Assembly (NCBI RefSeq): GCF_014206815.1
Contig: NZ_JACHNP010000001.1
Coordinates: 1,578,456 to 1,642,455, forward strand
Source of the DNA: Xanthomonas sp. F10
Lineage (GTDB): Bacteria; Pseudomonadota; Gammaproteobacteria; Xanthomonadales; Xanthomonadaceae
Length of the DNA: 64,000 nt
Direction: 5' to 3'
This document shows positions 54,923 through 63,003 of this stretch, piece by piece. The notes below the pieces were generated by a model that did not search any database, was not told where the DNA came from, and saw only the letters and a program-made list of their open reading frames with translations. The translations under genes and the position numbers were made by a program. Within the stretch, counting starts at the first letter, position 1. Each line of letters starts with the position of its first letter.

Positions 54923-56839
54923 ATGAGCCTGCATCCGACCCTCCACGCGATCACCGAACGCATCCGCCAGCGCAGTGCGCCGTCGCGGCGCGCCTACCTG
55001 GCCGGCATCGACGCCGCGCTGCGCGACGGTCCGTTTCGCAGCCGCCTGAGCTGCGGCAACCTCGCCCACGGCTTCGCCGCCTGCGGCCCCACCGACAAGA
55101 GCCGGCTGGAAGGCGGGATCACCCCCAACCTGGGCATCATCACCGCCTACAACGACATGCTCTCGGCACACCAGCCGTTCGAGCATTACCCTGAAATCAT
55201 CCGCAGCACCGCGCGCGCGCTCGGCGCCACCGCGCAGGTGGCCGGCGGCGTGCCGGCGATGTGCGACGGCGTGACCCAGGGCCGTCCCGGCATGGAGCTG
55301 TCGCTGTTCTCGCGCGACGTGATCGCCCAGGCCACCGCGATCGGCCTCAGCCACGACATGTTCGACACCAGCCTGTACCTGGGCGTGTGCGACAAGATCG
55401 TGCCCGGCCTGCTGATCGGTGCGCTGGCCTTCGGCCACCTGCCGGCGGTGTTCGTGCCGGCCGGGCCGATGACCCCGGGCATCCCCAACAAGCAGAAGGC
55501 CGAGGTGCGCGAGCGCTACGCCGCCGGCCAGGCCAGCCGCGAGGAACTGCTGGCCGCCGAATCGGCGTCCTACCACGCTCCCGGTACCTGCACCTTCTAC
55601 GGCACCGCCAATTCCAACCAAGTGCTGCTGGAAGCGATGGGCGTGCAGTTGCCCGGCGCCTCCTTCGTCAACCCCGGCACCCCGCTGCGCGAGGCGCTGA
55701 CCCAGCAGGCGACCGAGCGCGCGCTGCGCATCACCGCGCTGGGCAGCGACTTCCGCCCGCTGGGCCGGTTGATAGACGAGCGCGCCATCGTCAACGCCGT
55801 GGTCGCGCTGATGGCCACCGGCGGCTCCACCAACCACACCATCCACTGGCTGGCGGTGGCGCGCGCGGCCGGCATCGTGCTGACCTGGGACGACCTGGAC
55901 GCGCTGTCGCAGCTGGTGCCGCTGCTGGCGCGGGTGTATCCGAACGGCGAGGCCGACGTGAACCACTTCGCCGCCGCCGGCGGCATCGGCTTCGTGTTCC
56001 GCGAGCTGATGGACGCCGGGCTGATGCACGACGACCTGGCCACCATCGTGCCCGGCGGCATGCGCGCCTACGGCGACGAGCCGTGCCTGCAGGACGGCAA
56101 GCTGGCCTACGTGCCGAGCCCGGCCAAGAGCGCCGACGAAGCGGTGGTGCGCCCGGCGTCCAACCCGTTCGAGGCACAGGGTGGCCTGCGCCTGCTGCGC
56201 GGCAACCTGGGCCGCTCGCTGATCAAGCTGTCGGCGGTGAAGCCGCAGTTCCGCACCATCGAAGCCCCGGCCGTGGTCATCGACGCGCCGCAGGCGCTGA
56301 ACAAGCTGCACGCCGCCGGCGCACTGCCGCACGACTTCGTGGTGGTGCTGCGCTACCAGGGCCCGCAGGCCAACGGCATGCCGGAACTGCATTCGCTGGC
56401 GCCGTTGCTGGGCCTGCTGCAGAACCAGGGCCGGCGCGTGGCGCTGGTCACCGACGGACGCCTGTCCGGCGCGTCCGGCAAGTTCCCCGCGGCCATCCAC
56501 GTGACCCCGGAAGCGGCGCGCGGCGGCCCCATCGCCCGCGTGCGCGAGGGCGACGTCGTGTGCCTGGACGGCGAGGCCGGCACCCTGGAAGTGCTGGTGG
56601 ACGCCGCCGAGTGGGCGGCGCGGCCGCTGGCGCCGAACACCGCGCCGGCCGCACACGACCTGGGCCGCAACCTGTTCGGGCTCAACCGCCGCATGGTCGG
56701 CCCGGCCGACCAGGGCGCGCTGTCGATCTCCTGCGGCCCGCCGGCCGCCGACGGCGACCTGTGGAACTACGACGCCGAGTACGACCTGGGCCGCGATGCC
56801 GAGGCCGCCGCCGCGCCGCACGAATCCAAGGACGCCTGA
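54923..56839 (+). CDS. edd: 6-phosphogluconate dehydratase
   Basis: 638 residues. The IlvD/Edd family segments are [72 protein letters not shown] and [20 protein letters not shown], with the Cys residues that hold the [4Fe-4S] cluster. [19 protein letters not shown] is conserved near the end. It converts 6-phosphogluconate to KDPG. It is followed by eda after 76 bp. Confidence 0.96.
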   Translation: MSLHPTLHAITERIRQRSAPSRRAYLAGIDAALRDGPFRSRLSCGNLAHGFAACGPTDKSRLEGGITPNLGIITAYNDMLSAHQPFEHYPEIIRSTARALGATAQVAGGVPAMCDGVTQGRPGMELSLFSRDVIAQATAIGLSHDMFDTSLYLGVCDKIVPGLLIGALAFGHLPAVFVPAGPMTPGIPNKQKAEVRERYAAGQASREELLAAESASYHAPGTCTFYGTANSNQVLLEAMGVQLPGASFVNPGTPLREALTQQATERALRITALGSDFRPLGRLIDERAIVNAVVALMATGGSTNHTIHWLAVARAAGIVLTWDDLDALSQLVPLLARVYPNGEADVNHFAAAGGIGFVFRELMDAGLMHDDLATIVPGGMRAYGDEPCLQDGKLAYVPSPAKSADEAVVRPASNPFEAQGGLRLLRGNLGRSLIKLSAVKPQFRTIEAPAVVIDAPQALNKLHAAGALPHDFVVVLRYQGPQANGMPELHSLAPLLGLLQNQGRRVALVTDGRLSGASGKFPAAIHVTPEAARGGPIARVREGDVVCLDGEAGTLEVLVDAAEWAARPLAPNTAPAAHDLGRNLFGLNRRMVGPADQGALSISCGPPAADGDLWNYDAEYDLGRDAEAAAAPHESKDA

Positions 56840-56915
56840 GCCGCGGCGCCGCCGCCTGCCCCACCCTGCCCTGGCCGGTCGCGGCCAGGGCCTCCCCCTC
56901 GCAACCGAGACCGTC

Positions 56916-57590
56916 ATGACCATCGCCGAACACCAGACCAAGGCCGAGCAGCTGCTGCGCGCGGCCGGCATCCTGCCCGTCGTCACCGTTCACACCCTGG
57001 AGGAGGCGCGCCGCGTCTCGGCCGCGCTGCTCGAAGGCGGCCTGCCGGCGATCGAACTGACCCTGCGCACGCCGGTAGCGATGGAAGCGCTGGCGATGCT
57101 CAAGCGCGAACTGCCGGACATCGTGATCGGCGCCGGCACCGTGCTCAACGCCACCCAGCTGCAGCAGTCGATCGACGCCGGCGCCGACTTCATCGTCACC
57201 CCCGGCACCACCCCGACCCTGGCCGACGCCCTGGCGCAGGCGCCGCTGCCGGTGGTGCCGGGCGCGGCCACCCCGAGCGAGCTGCTGGCGCTGATGGAAC
57301 GCGGCTTCCGCGTGTGCAAGCTGTTCCCCGCCTCCGCCGTCGGCGGCCTGGCGATGCTCAAGGGCCTGGCCGGCCCCCTGGCCGAGCTCAAGCTGTGCCC
57401 CACCGGCGGCATCGGCGAAAGCACTGCCGCCGAGTACCTGGCGCAGCCCAACGTGGTCTGCATCGGCGGCTCGTGGATGGTGCCAAAGGACTGGCTGGCC
57501 GACGGCGCCTGGGACAAGGTGCGGGAGAGCTCGGCGAAGGCGGCCGCGATCGCGGCCGGGACCCGGGGCCCGGGACCCGGGACCCGGTAA
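56916..57590 (+). CDS. eda: 2-keto-3-deoxy-6-phosphogluconate aldolase
   Basis: 224 residues from the ATG at 56916. The catalytic Glu is in LPAIELTLRTPVA and the Schiff-base Lys in RVCKLFPASAVGG. VIGAGTVLNATQLQQ and IVTPGTTPT are also typical. It splits KDPG to pyruvate and glyceraldehyde-3-phosphate. The C-terminal residues RGPGPGTR are encoded by a GGGACCC repeat that has run into the gene end. A strong terminator follows. Confidence 0.96.
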   Translation: MTIAEHQTKAEQLLRAAGILPVVTVHTLEEARRVSAALLEGGLPAIELTLRTPVAMEALAMLKRELPDIVIGAGTVLNATQLQQSIDAGADFIVTPGTTPTLADALAQAPLPVVPGAATPSELLALMERGFRVCKLFPASAVGGLAMLKGLAGPLAELKLCPTGGIGESTAAEYLAQPNVVCIGGSWMVPKDWLADGAWDKVRESSAKAAAIAAGTRGPGPGTR

Positions 57591-57620
57591 AGCTGGAAAG
57601 CCGGGACTCGTGTCCCGGGG
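57556..57620. repeat. GGGACCC-type repeat overlapping the eda stop
   Basis: Tandem near-copies of CCGGGACCCGGG span the last codons, the stop and the 3' flank of eda. An opposed copy lies at 57705-57731 (GGGTCCCCGGTCCCGGGTCC), before the end of the glycosidase gene. Confidence 0.7.
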
Positions 57621-57630
57621 CAGTAAAGCA

Positions 57631-57661
57631 AAAAAAGCGCCGGCATGCCGGCGCTTTTTTT
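57631..57661. terminator. Bidirectional intrinsic terminator
   Basis: AAAAAA-GCGCCGGC-AT-GCCGGCGC-TTTTTT is a perfect palindrome with an A-run and T-run. It terminates the zwf-eda operon on the + strand and the glycosidase/ABC direction on the minus strand. Confidence 0.92.
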
Positions 57662-57737
57662 CAGAGCCAACCAGGCTTCACCGCTTTAGCTCCGCTCTTG
57701 CCCTTCCGGGTCCCCGGTCCCGGGTCCCGGCTTCACC

Positions 57738-60700
57738 TCACCGCACCTCAATCTGCACATCCGCCGGCAACGCGTGAATGCGCAGTTCGCCGTGTTCCCA
57801 CTGCGCCGCTTCGCCGTTGACCAGCGTGCGGCCCGGTTCGCCCGGGTACGGCCACGGCAGCACCAGGCCGCCGCTGGGCATGCGCAGGCCGTCGGGGATG
57901 TTCAGCAACAGCCGGTTCTTCTGTCGCCGCAGCTGGTAGCTCAGCGGTCCCTGCGGGGTGCGCAACTGTTCGATCGCCACGCCCTTGCCGTCGAACCAGT
58001 CGGCCGGGATGCCGGCGGCCAGCACCAGGCTGTCGTCGACGTCGCGGGCGTAGGCGAACATGTCCAGCACCGAGCGCACGAAGTCCGAGGCGACCCAGGC
58101 ATGCGGCAGGTCGCCCAGGAAGAACGGCTTGCGCGGCGTGCGCGAGACCACCTCGGCCCACTGGTTCCAGGGCTGCAGCGCGCGGTCCTTGAAGAAGAAC
58201 GCGGTCGCCTCCCAGGCGCGCTCGCGCCAGCCCAGGCGCACGAACGCGGACACGTTGCGCCACTCGTAGGGGGTGTAGTCCTTCCACTCGCGGGTGCCGT
58301 CGCGGCGGCCGACGAATTCGCTCCAGTAGCGCTCGAAGGTGTTGTCGAGCAGCGCCTGCGGCAGCCGGCCCTGCTCGCCGCCCGGCGCCAGCGCGATGGT
58401 GGTCGAGGTCGGATCGAAGTCGCCCAGCTCCGCCGAACCCGGCAGGAAGTTGATGTGGTGCTGCTGGGTGGCCGCGTCCAGCGAGGCGTACAGGTCCTGG
58501 CGGAACTGGTCGCGCGAGGCGGCGAAACGCGCGGCGTCGTCGATGCGGCCCAGCTCGGCGGCGATGCTCACCGCGTCCTTGTAGCCGCGCAGCGCCCAGA
58601 AGTTGTCCCAGTACGAGTGCATCGGCTTGGCCGAGTAGCCCTCGTGGCTGATCGACACCGGCATCATCCCGTAGAAGGCCGCATTGCGCGCGCGGTTCTC
58701 GTCGGTGCGCTCGCTCAGCCGCAACTGCTCCATGTAGTCGTAGGCGCCGAGCACGTGCGGCCACATCTGCTCGAGGAAGGCGCGGTCGCCGGTGTAGCGG
58801 TAGTAGTCGGCGACGCTGTAGATCAGCTCGCCGTGGCTGTCGTTTTCCGGCACCGGGTCGCTGCCGCGATCGTCCACGCAGCACGGCACCATGCCGTTGG
58901 CGAACTGGTACGGCGCGTACCACGCCACGTACTCGCGGACCACGTCGGCGCGGCCCAGCCGCAGCAGGCCTTCGGAGATCATCGCGCCGTCGCGGATCCA
59001 GCTGCGCGAGTACGAGCGCGTGCCCGGCTGCAGGCGCGGCCCGATGCGCGAGATCAACATGTGCGCCAGCGCGGTGCGCAGCGTATCGGCGACCGCCTTG
59101 CCCTGCGCCGGCACATGCAACTGCACGCGGTCCAGCTTCTCGTGCCACTGCGCGGCGACCTGCTGCTGCGCGCGTGCGGCATCGAAGCCCGCCGGCAGCG
59201 CGGCGTTGCCGGTCTGCGGGATCACCAGCGCAACCTCGCGCACCTCGCCCGGGGCCAGGCGTCCGCGGTACAGCAAGGCGCCGGACGCCAGCCCGTCCGG
59301 ATCCTGCGCCTGCTGCGGCAGGCCGCCGGCATCGGCGCCGAGCCGTTCGATGTCCATGCCGGCGTCGAACGCGCTGGCATAGGCGGCATCGGGCTTCTGC
59401 ACGGCGAACACCCGCGGCTGGCCGTTGACCTGCACCTGCGTGCCGGCGAAGGCGAGCGAGCGGATCGGGCTGACCCCGCCGACGGTGTTGAGGAACTGGC
59501 TGGGCGGATTGACCTGGAACGGGCGCACCGCCAGCGCCAGGGTGTAATCGTGCGGCTGCTTGCTGGGGTTGCTGAGCCGGTAGCGCGCCACCAGTTGCGC
59601 CTGCTCCGGCTCGCCCTGCACGAAGGCGGTGACGCGCAGCGCGGCGTTGTCGTGGGTCCAGTCCACGCTGGGAATCGGCAGATAGTCGTCCTGCAGGCTC
59701 TGCGCGGCCTTGACGTCGGCCCAGCTCAGGCGCTTGCCGTCCAGCAGCAGGAACGGTTCGATGCTGAAGCCGCCCTTGCCCACCTCGATCGCGCCATCCT
59801 CGCCGACCAGGCCCTGTTCGCGGCCGCCGTCCAGGCCGATGATGGTCCAGTACGGTTGCTCGCCGCTGAAGCCGCGCGGGAACCAGCCGCGGGTGGACTG
59901 CGCCGCCACCGACTTGATGAAGTCGTTCTGGGTCGCGGCGAAGGCCAGCGGCTGCAGTGCGATGTCGGCGATGCCGTAGCGGAAGCTGGGGCCATCCTGC
60001 AGGTCGAAGCGCACGTAGCGCGCCTCGGTGTCCGGCAGCGCCAGCCAGTCGGTGCCGCCGTTGCCGGCGGTCACCGCGCGCAGTTCGCGCCAGCTGCGCC
60101 CGTCGGCCGAGCCCTGCACGGTATAACGCGAGGCGTACACGCCCGGCGCCCACTGCACCTTGGCGCCGCCGAACTCGCGCACCTTGCCCAGGTCCAGCAT
60201 GATCGTCTGGGTCTTGGCGTTGCCGCTGTACCAGACCGTGTCCGGCTTGCCGTCGGCAATGCGCTGCTGCAGCGCTGGCGCAGTATCGGCGCTGACCTTG
60301 ACCGTCAGCGGCGAAGTGTCCTGCGGCGGCAACGGGGTCAGGGTCAGTTGGTCGAAGCACACCGTGCCGGCGCCGCCGACCTGGTTGTAGATGGTGAACT
60401 CGATCTGCGCGCTGCGGGTCAGTTCCTTCTCCGGGCTCGGGCCCCAGGCCTTGTCGATCTGCCGCTTCTTGAAGGTGACCGTGCTCCACTGCGTGGTGAA
60501 TGCGTAGCGCGGCCGGTTGACCCACCACACGTTGTCGCCGCTGGCGTCGACCAGCTTGAACTGCAGGTCGTTGCTCGGCGAATCGCCGCGCAGCTGGAAC
60601 GCGAACTCATAGTTGTCCGGATAGTCGATCGGCACGTTGCGGCGGATCCCGGCATAGCCGGAGACGCCGTTGAAGTCGTAGTCCAGGCACAGCGCCTTGG

Positions 60701-60899
60701 CGCGGCCGCCGCTGGGCGCCTGCACCAGCCGGGTCGAGGCGGTGACCTGGTTGGAGACGACGATCTGCCATTTGTCCAGATCGTTGAAGCTGTCCAGCGC
60801 CACCGTGGAGGTCGGCGGCGCGGCGACGGCATGGGCGGCCGCCAGTCCCAGCATCGCCAGCATCGCACGTGCGCACGTCATCGCCATCCCGTCCCTCAT
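57738..60899 (-). CDS. Exported discoidin-domain, six-hairpin-glycosidase-like protein
   Basis: 1053 residues with a signal peptide (residues 1-27, ending AHAVAA). Residues 30-190 form a CBM/CIA30-like beta-sandwich (FNDLDKWQIVVSNQVTAS). Residues 195-320 resemble an F5/8 type C (discoidin) carbohydrate-binding domain (YVRFDLQDGPSFRYGIADI). Residues 320-1050 contain a large (alpha/alpha)6-type catalytic domain: SRSWIRDGAMISEGLLRLGR, PENDSHGELIYSVADYYRYTGDR-like segments with Glu/Asp candidates, and WDNFWALRGYKDA. The fold suggests an alpha- or beta-glucan glycosidase in the periplasm or cell surface. The exact GH family is not recognised. A sugar ABC importer lies upstream on the same strand. 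Confidence 0.75.
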   Translation of the reverse strand: MRDGMAMTCARAMLAMLGLAAAHAVAAPPTSTVALDSFNDLDKWQIVVSNQVTASTRLVQAPSGGRAKALCLDYDFNGVSGYAGIRRNVPIDYPDNYEFAFQLRGDSPSNDLQFKLVDASGDNVWWVNRPRYAFTTQWSTVTFKKRQIDKAWGPSPEKELTRSAQIEFTIYNQVGGAGTVCFDQLTLTPLPPQDTSPLTVKVSADTAPALQQRIADGKPDTVWYSGNAKTQTIMLDLGKVREFGGAKVQWAPGVYASRYTVQGSADGRSWRELRAVTAGNGGTDWLALPDTEARYVRFDLQDGPSFRYGIADIALQPLAFAATQNDFIKSVAAQSTRGWFPRGFSGEQPYWTIIGLDGGREQGLVGEDGAIEVGKGGFSIEPFLLLDGKRLSWADVKAAQSLQDDYLPIPSVDWTHDNAALRVTAFVQGEPEQAQLVARYRLSNPSKQPHDYTLALAVRPFQVNPPSQFLNTVGGVSPIRSLAFAGTQVQVNGQPRVFAVQKPDAAYASAFDAGMDIERLGADAGGLPQQAQDPDGLASGALLYRGRLAPGEVREVALVIPQTGNAALPAGFDAARAQQQVAAQWHEKLDRVQLHVPAQGKAVADTLRTALAHMLISRIGPRLQPGTRSYSRSWIRDGAMISEGLLRLGRADVVREYVAWYAPYQFANGMVPCCVDDRGSDPVPENDSHGELIYSVADYYRYTGDRAFLEQMWPHVLGAYDYMEQLRLSERTDENRARNAAFYGMMPVSISHEGYSAKPMHSYWDNFWALRGYKDAVSIAAELGRIDDAARFAASRDQFRQDLYASLDAATQQHHINFLPGSAELGDFDPTSTTIALAPGGEQGRLPQALLDNTFERYWSEFVGRRDGTREWKDYTPYEWRNVSAFVRLGWRERAWEATAFFFKDRALQPWNQWAEVVSRTPRKPFFLGDLPHAWVASDFVRSVLDMFAYARDVDDSLVLAAGIPADWFDGKGVAIEQLRTPQGPLSYQLRRQKNRLLLNIPDGLRMPSGGLVLPWPYPGEPGRTLVNGEAAQWEHGELRIHALPADVQIEVR

Positions 60900-61288
60900 C
60901 GCCTTCCCCGTTGCTGTCGTCGTGTCTGCTTCTGTCGGAGGGGCATCGGCCCCGATGGAGTATCCGGTCCTGCTGTCGCGGCTGACGCCGCTGCGACAGG
61001 CGCGCGCCCGAGACCGCGCGCGCGGCGTGGTTTGGGCTTACGGCGCCCGATGATACGCATCCATGCTGCCGTCCATGGCGTGACAGTCCCACGCCAGAAC
61101 GTCCGGCCCGGCCATCCATGGCCGGGCGTTCGGCAACGCGCGAGCCAGTGGCTCGCAAGCGCGTCGCCGCACTCGCCTCGTTCCCATGCCATCCCTGGCG
61201 CAACTGATCGGCTCCGGACGACCCGGCCCGGCCATCCGTGGCCGGGCGTTCGGCGCAACGCGCGCCAGTGGCGCGCAAGCGTTGCGCC
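60900..61288. other. Repeat-bearing spacer, glycosidase / permease
   Basis: 389 bp without a gene. It holds two copies of a complex repeat (61103-61170 and 61223-61290, 120 bp apart), and otherwise nothing recognised. Confidence 0.6.
61103..61170. repeat. Complex hairpin repeat, copy A
   Basis: CCGGCCCGGCCATCC start, then GGCCGGGCGTTCGGC, then a second stem GCGCGAGCCAGTGGCTCGC. It contains two adjacent hairpins and is about 85 percent like copy B by eye. Confidence 0.7.
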
Positions 61289-61290
61289 TC
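61223..61290. repeat. Complex hairpin repeat, copy B
   Basis: Same architecture as copy A, with compensated stem changes (GCGCGCCAGTGGCGCGC in place of GAGCCAGTGGCTC). It abuts the stop codon of the permease gene. Confidence 0.7.
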
Positions 61291-62125
61291 ACCCCTTCAC
61301 GCTGCCGAGCAGCAGGCCCTGGATGTAGTAGCGCTGCAGGGCCAGGAACAGGGCCAGCACCGGGATCACCGTGACCACCGCGCCGGCCATCATCATCTCC
61401 ACGTCCATGATGTGCTCGCGCGACAGCGCCGCCAGCGCCACCGGCAGGGTGTAGTGCTCCTGGTCGGTCAGCACGATCAGCGGCCACATGAAGTCGTTCC
61501 ACGCCGCCATGAAGGTGAAGATGGTCAGCGTCACCAGCACCGGCTTGAGCATTGGCAGCACGATCTGGAAGAAGATCCGCAGCTCGCCGGCGCCGTCGAT
61601 GCGGGCGGCCTCCAGCAGCTCGTCCGGGATCGAACGCGCGTACTGGCGCACCAGGAAGATGCCGAACACCGTCGCCAGCGCCGGCACGACTACCCCGCCG
61701 AAGCTGTTGACCAGGTGCAGCTGCTTCATCAGCAGGAACAGCGGCAGCATCGCCACCTGCGCCGGGATCACCAGCGCCGCCAGCAGGATCTGGAAGATCC
61801 GCTCCTTGCCGACGAAGCGCAGCTTGGCGAAGGCATAGCCGGCCATGGTGTTGATCAGCAGCGAGCCGAAGGTGATCGCGCACGACACCAGCAGGCTGTT
61901 GGCGAAATTGCGCGCCATGCCGGTGCGCGAGAACAGCTCGCCGTAGTTGGCCAGGGTGGCGCCGGTGGGCAGCATCGGCGGCGGGAAGCGACTGGCCTGC
62001 CCGGCCGGCATGAACGACACCGACACCATCCACAACAGCGGCGCCAGGCTGATCACGGCGAGCAGCAGCAGCCCGCCGTTGACCAGCAGCGTGTTCCAGC
62101 GCGAGGCGCCGATCTCCCGGCTCAT
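61289..62125 (-). CDS. Sugar ABC transporter permease (MalG type)
   Basis: 278 residues from the ATG at 62125. Six membrane helices are present. The cytoplasmic EAA loop is EAARIDGAGELRIFFQIVLP, which contacts the ATPase. It ends RYYIQGLLLGSVKG, typical of carbohydrate-uptake (CUT1) MalG-type permeases. It overlaps the partner permease by 4 nt. No ATPase gene is present in the block. Confidence 0.93.
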   Translation of the reverse strand: MSREIGASRWNTLLVNGGLLLLAVISLAPLLWMVSVSFMPAGQASRFPPPMLPTGATLANYGELFSRTGMARNFANSLLVSCAITFGSLLINTMAGYAFAKLRFVGKERIFQILLAALVIPAQVAMLPLFLLMKQLHLVNSFGGVVVPALATVFGIFLVRQYARSIPDELLEAARIDGAGELRIFFQIVLPMLKPVLVTLTIFTFMAAWNDFMWPLIVLTDQEHYTLPVALAALSREHIMDVEMMMAGAVVTVIPVLALFLALQRYYIQGLLLGSVKG

Positions 62126-63003
62126 ACCAGGTCCCTCTTGCGGCCGAAGCGCAGCATCACCGTCGTCACTCCCAGGATGATCAGGAACAGCAGGAACGCC
62201 ACCGCCGAGGCGCGGCCGAGGTTCCACCACTTGAAGCCTTCCTCGAACATGTAATACAGCACGCTCACCGTGCTCTGCAGGGGGTCGCCACGGGTCATCA
62301 CGTAGGGTTCGGCGAACAGCTGGAAGTAGCCGGACACGGTAATCACCCCGACCACCAGCAGCACCGGCCCCAGCATCGGCAGGGTGATGTGCAGGAACTG
62401 CCGCCACTTGGAGGCGCCGTCGATGCGCGCGGCCTCGTACAGGTCCTGCGGGATGGCCTGCAGGCCGGCGAGGAAGATCACCATGTTGTAGCCGAAGTTC
62501 TTCCACACCGCGAACAGCATGATGGTCGGCATCGCCCAGTGCGGGTCGCCGAGCCAGTCGATCGGGCCGATGCCCAGGTGCGCCAGGCCGTAGTTGACCA
62601 GGCCGTAGCTGGTGTGGAACAGGTAGCGCCAGATCACCGCCACCGCCACCAGCGTGGTCACCACCGGCGCGAACAGCGCGGTGCGGAACAGCGCCTTGAA
62701 GCGTGCCACCGGTGCGTTCAGCAGCAGCGCCGCGCCCAGCGAGGCGCCGATGGACAGCGGCACGCCGACGATCACGAAATACGTGGTGTTCCACAGCGAC
62801 TTCCAGAACATCGGCGTCTGCAGCAACTCGATGTAGTTGCCGAAGCCGACGAAGCGCAGGTTGTGGCGGTCGGCCAGCGCATACAGGTCGAAGTCGGTGA
62901 CGCTCAGCGCCAGCGCCGACAGCACCGGCAGGCCGAAGAACACGCCGATCACGATCAGCGCCGGGCCGGCGAACAGCCAGCCGATCAGGGAACCGCGCTT
63001 CAT
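62122..63003 (-). CDS. Sugar ABC transporter permease (MalF type)
   Basis: 293 residues. Six helices are present (LIGWLFAGPALIVIGVFFGLPV first). The EAA loop EAARIDGASKWRQFLHITLP identifies the CUT1 MalF-type partner. Start and stop overlap neighbours by 4 nt. Confidence 0.93.
   Translation of the reverse strand: MKRGSLIGWLFAGPALIVIGVFFGLPVLSALALSVTDFDLYALADRHNLRFVGFGNYIELLQTPMFWKSLWNTTYFVIVGVPLSIGASLGAALLLNAPVARFKALFRTALFAPVVTTLVAVAVIWRYLFHTSYGLVNYGLAHLGIGPIDWLGDPHWAMPTIMLFAVWKNFGYNMVIFLAGLQAIPQDLYEAARIDGASKWRQFLHITLPMLGPVLLVVGVITVSGYFQLFAEPYVMTRGDPLQSTVSVLYYMFEEGFKWWNLGRASAVAFLLFLIILGVTTVMLRFGRKRDLV

Noticed and set aside
54905-56986. 693-codon minus-strand ORF opposite edd
   Set aside because: Shadow of edd: His/Gln/Arg/Gly-rich with no motif.
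57774-61328. 1184-codon + strand ORF opposite the glycosidase gene
   Set aside because: A long antisense frame is expected in GC-rich DNA; it is rich in Arg/His/Gln, with no signal peptide or domain, and the minus-strand gene is clearly real.
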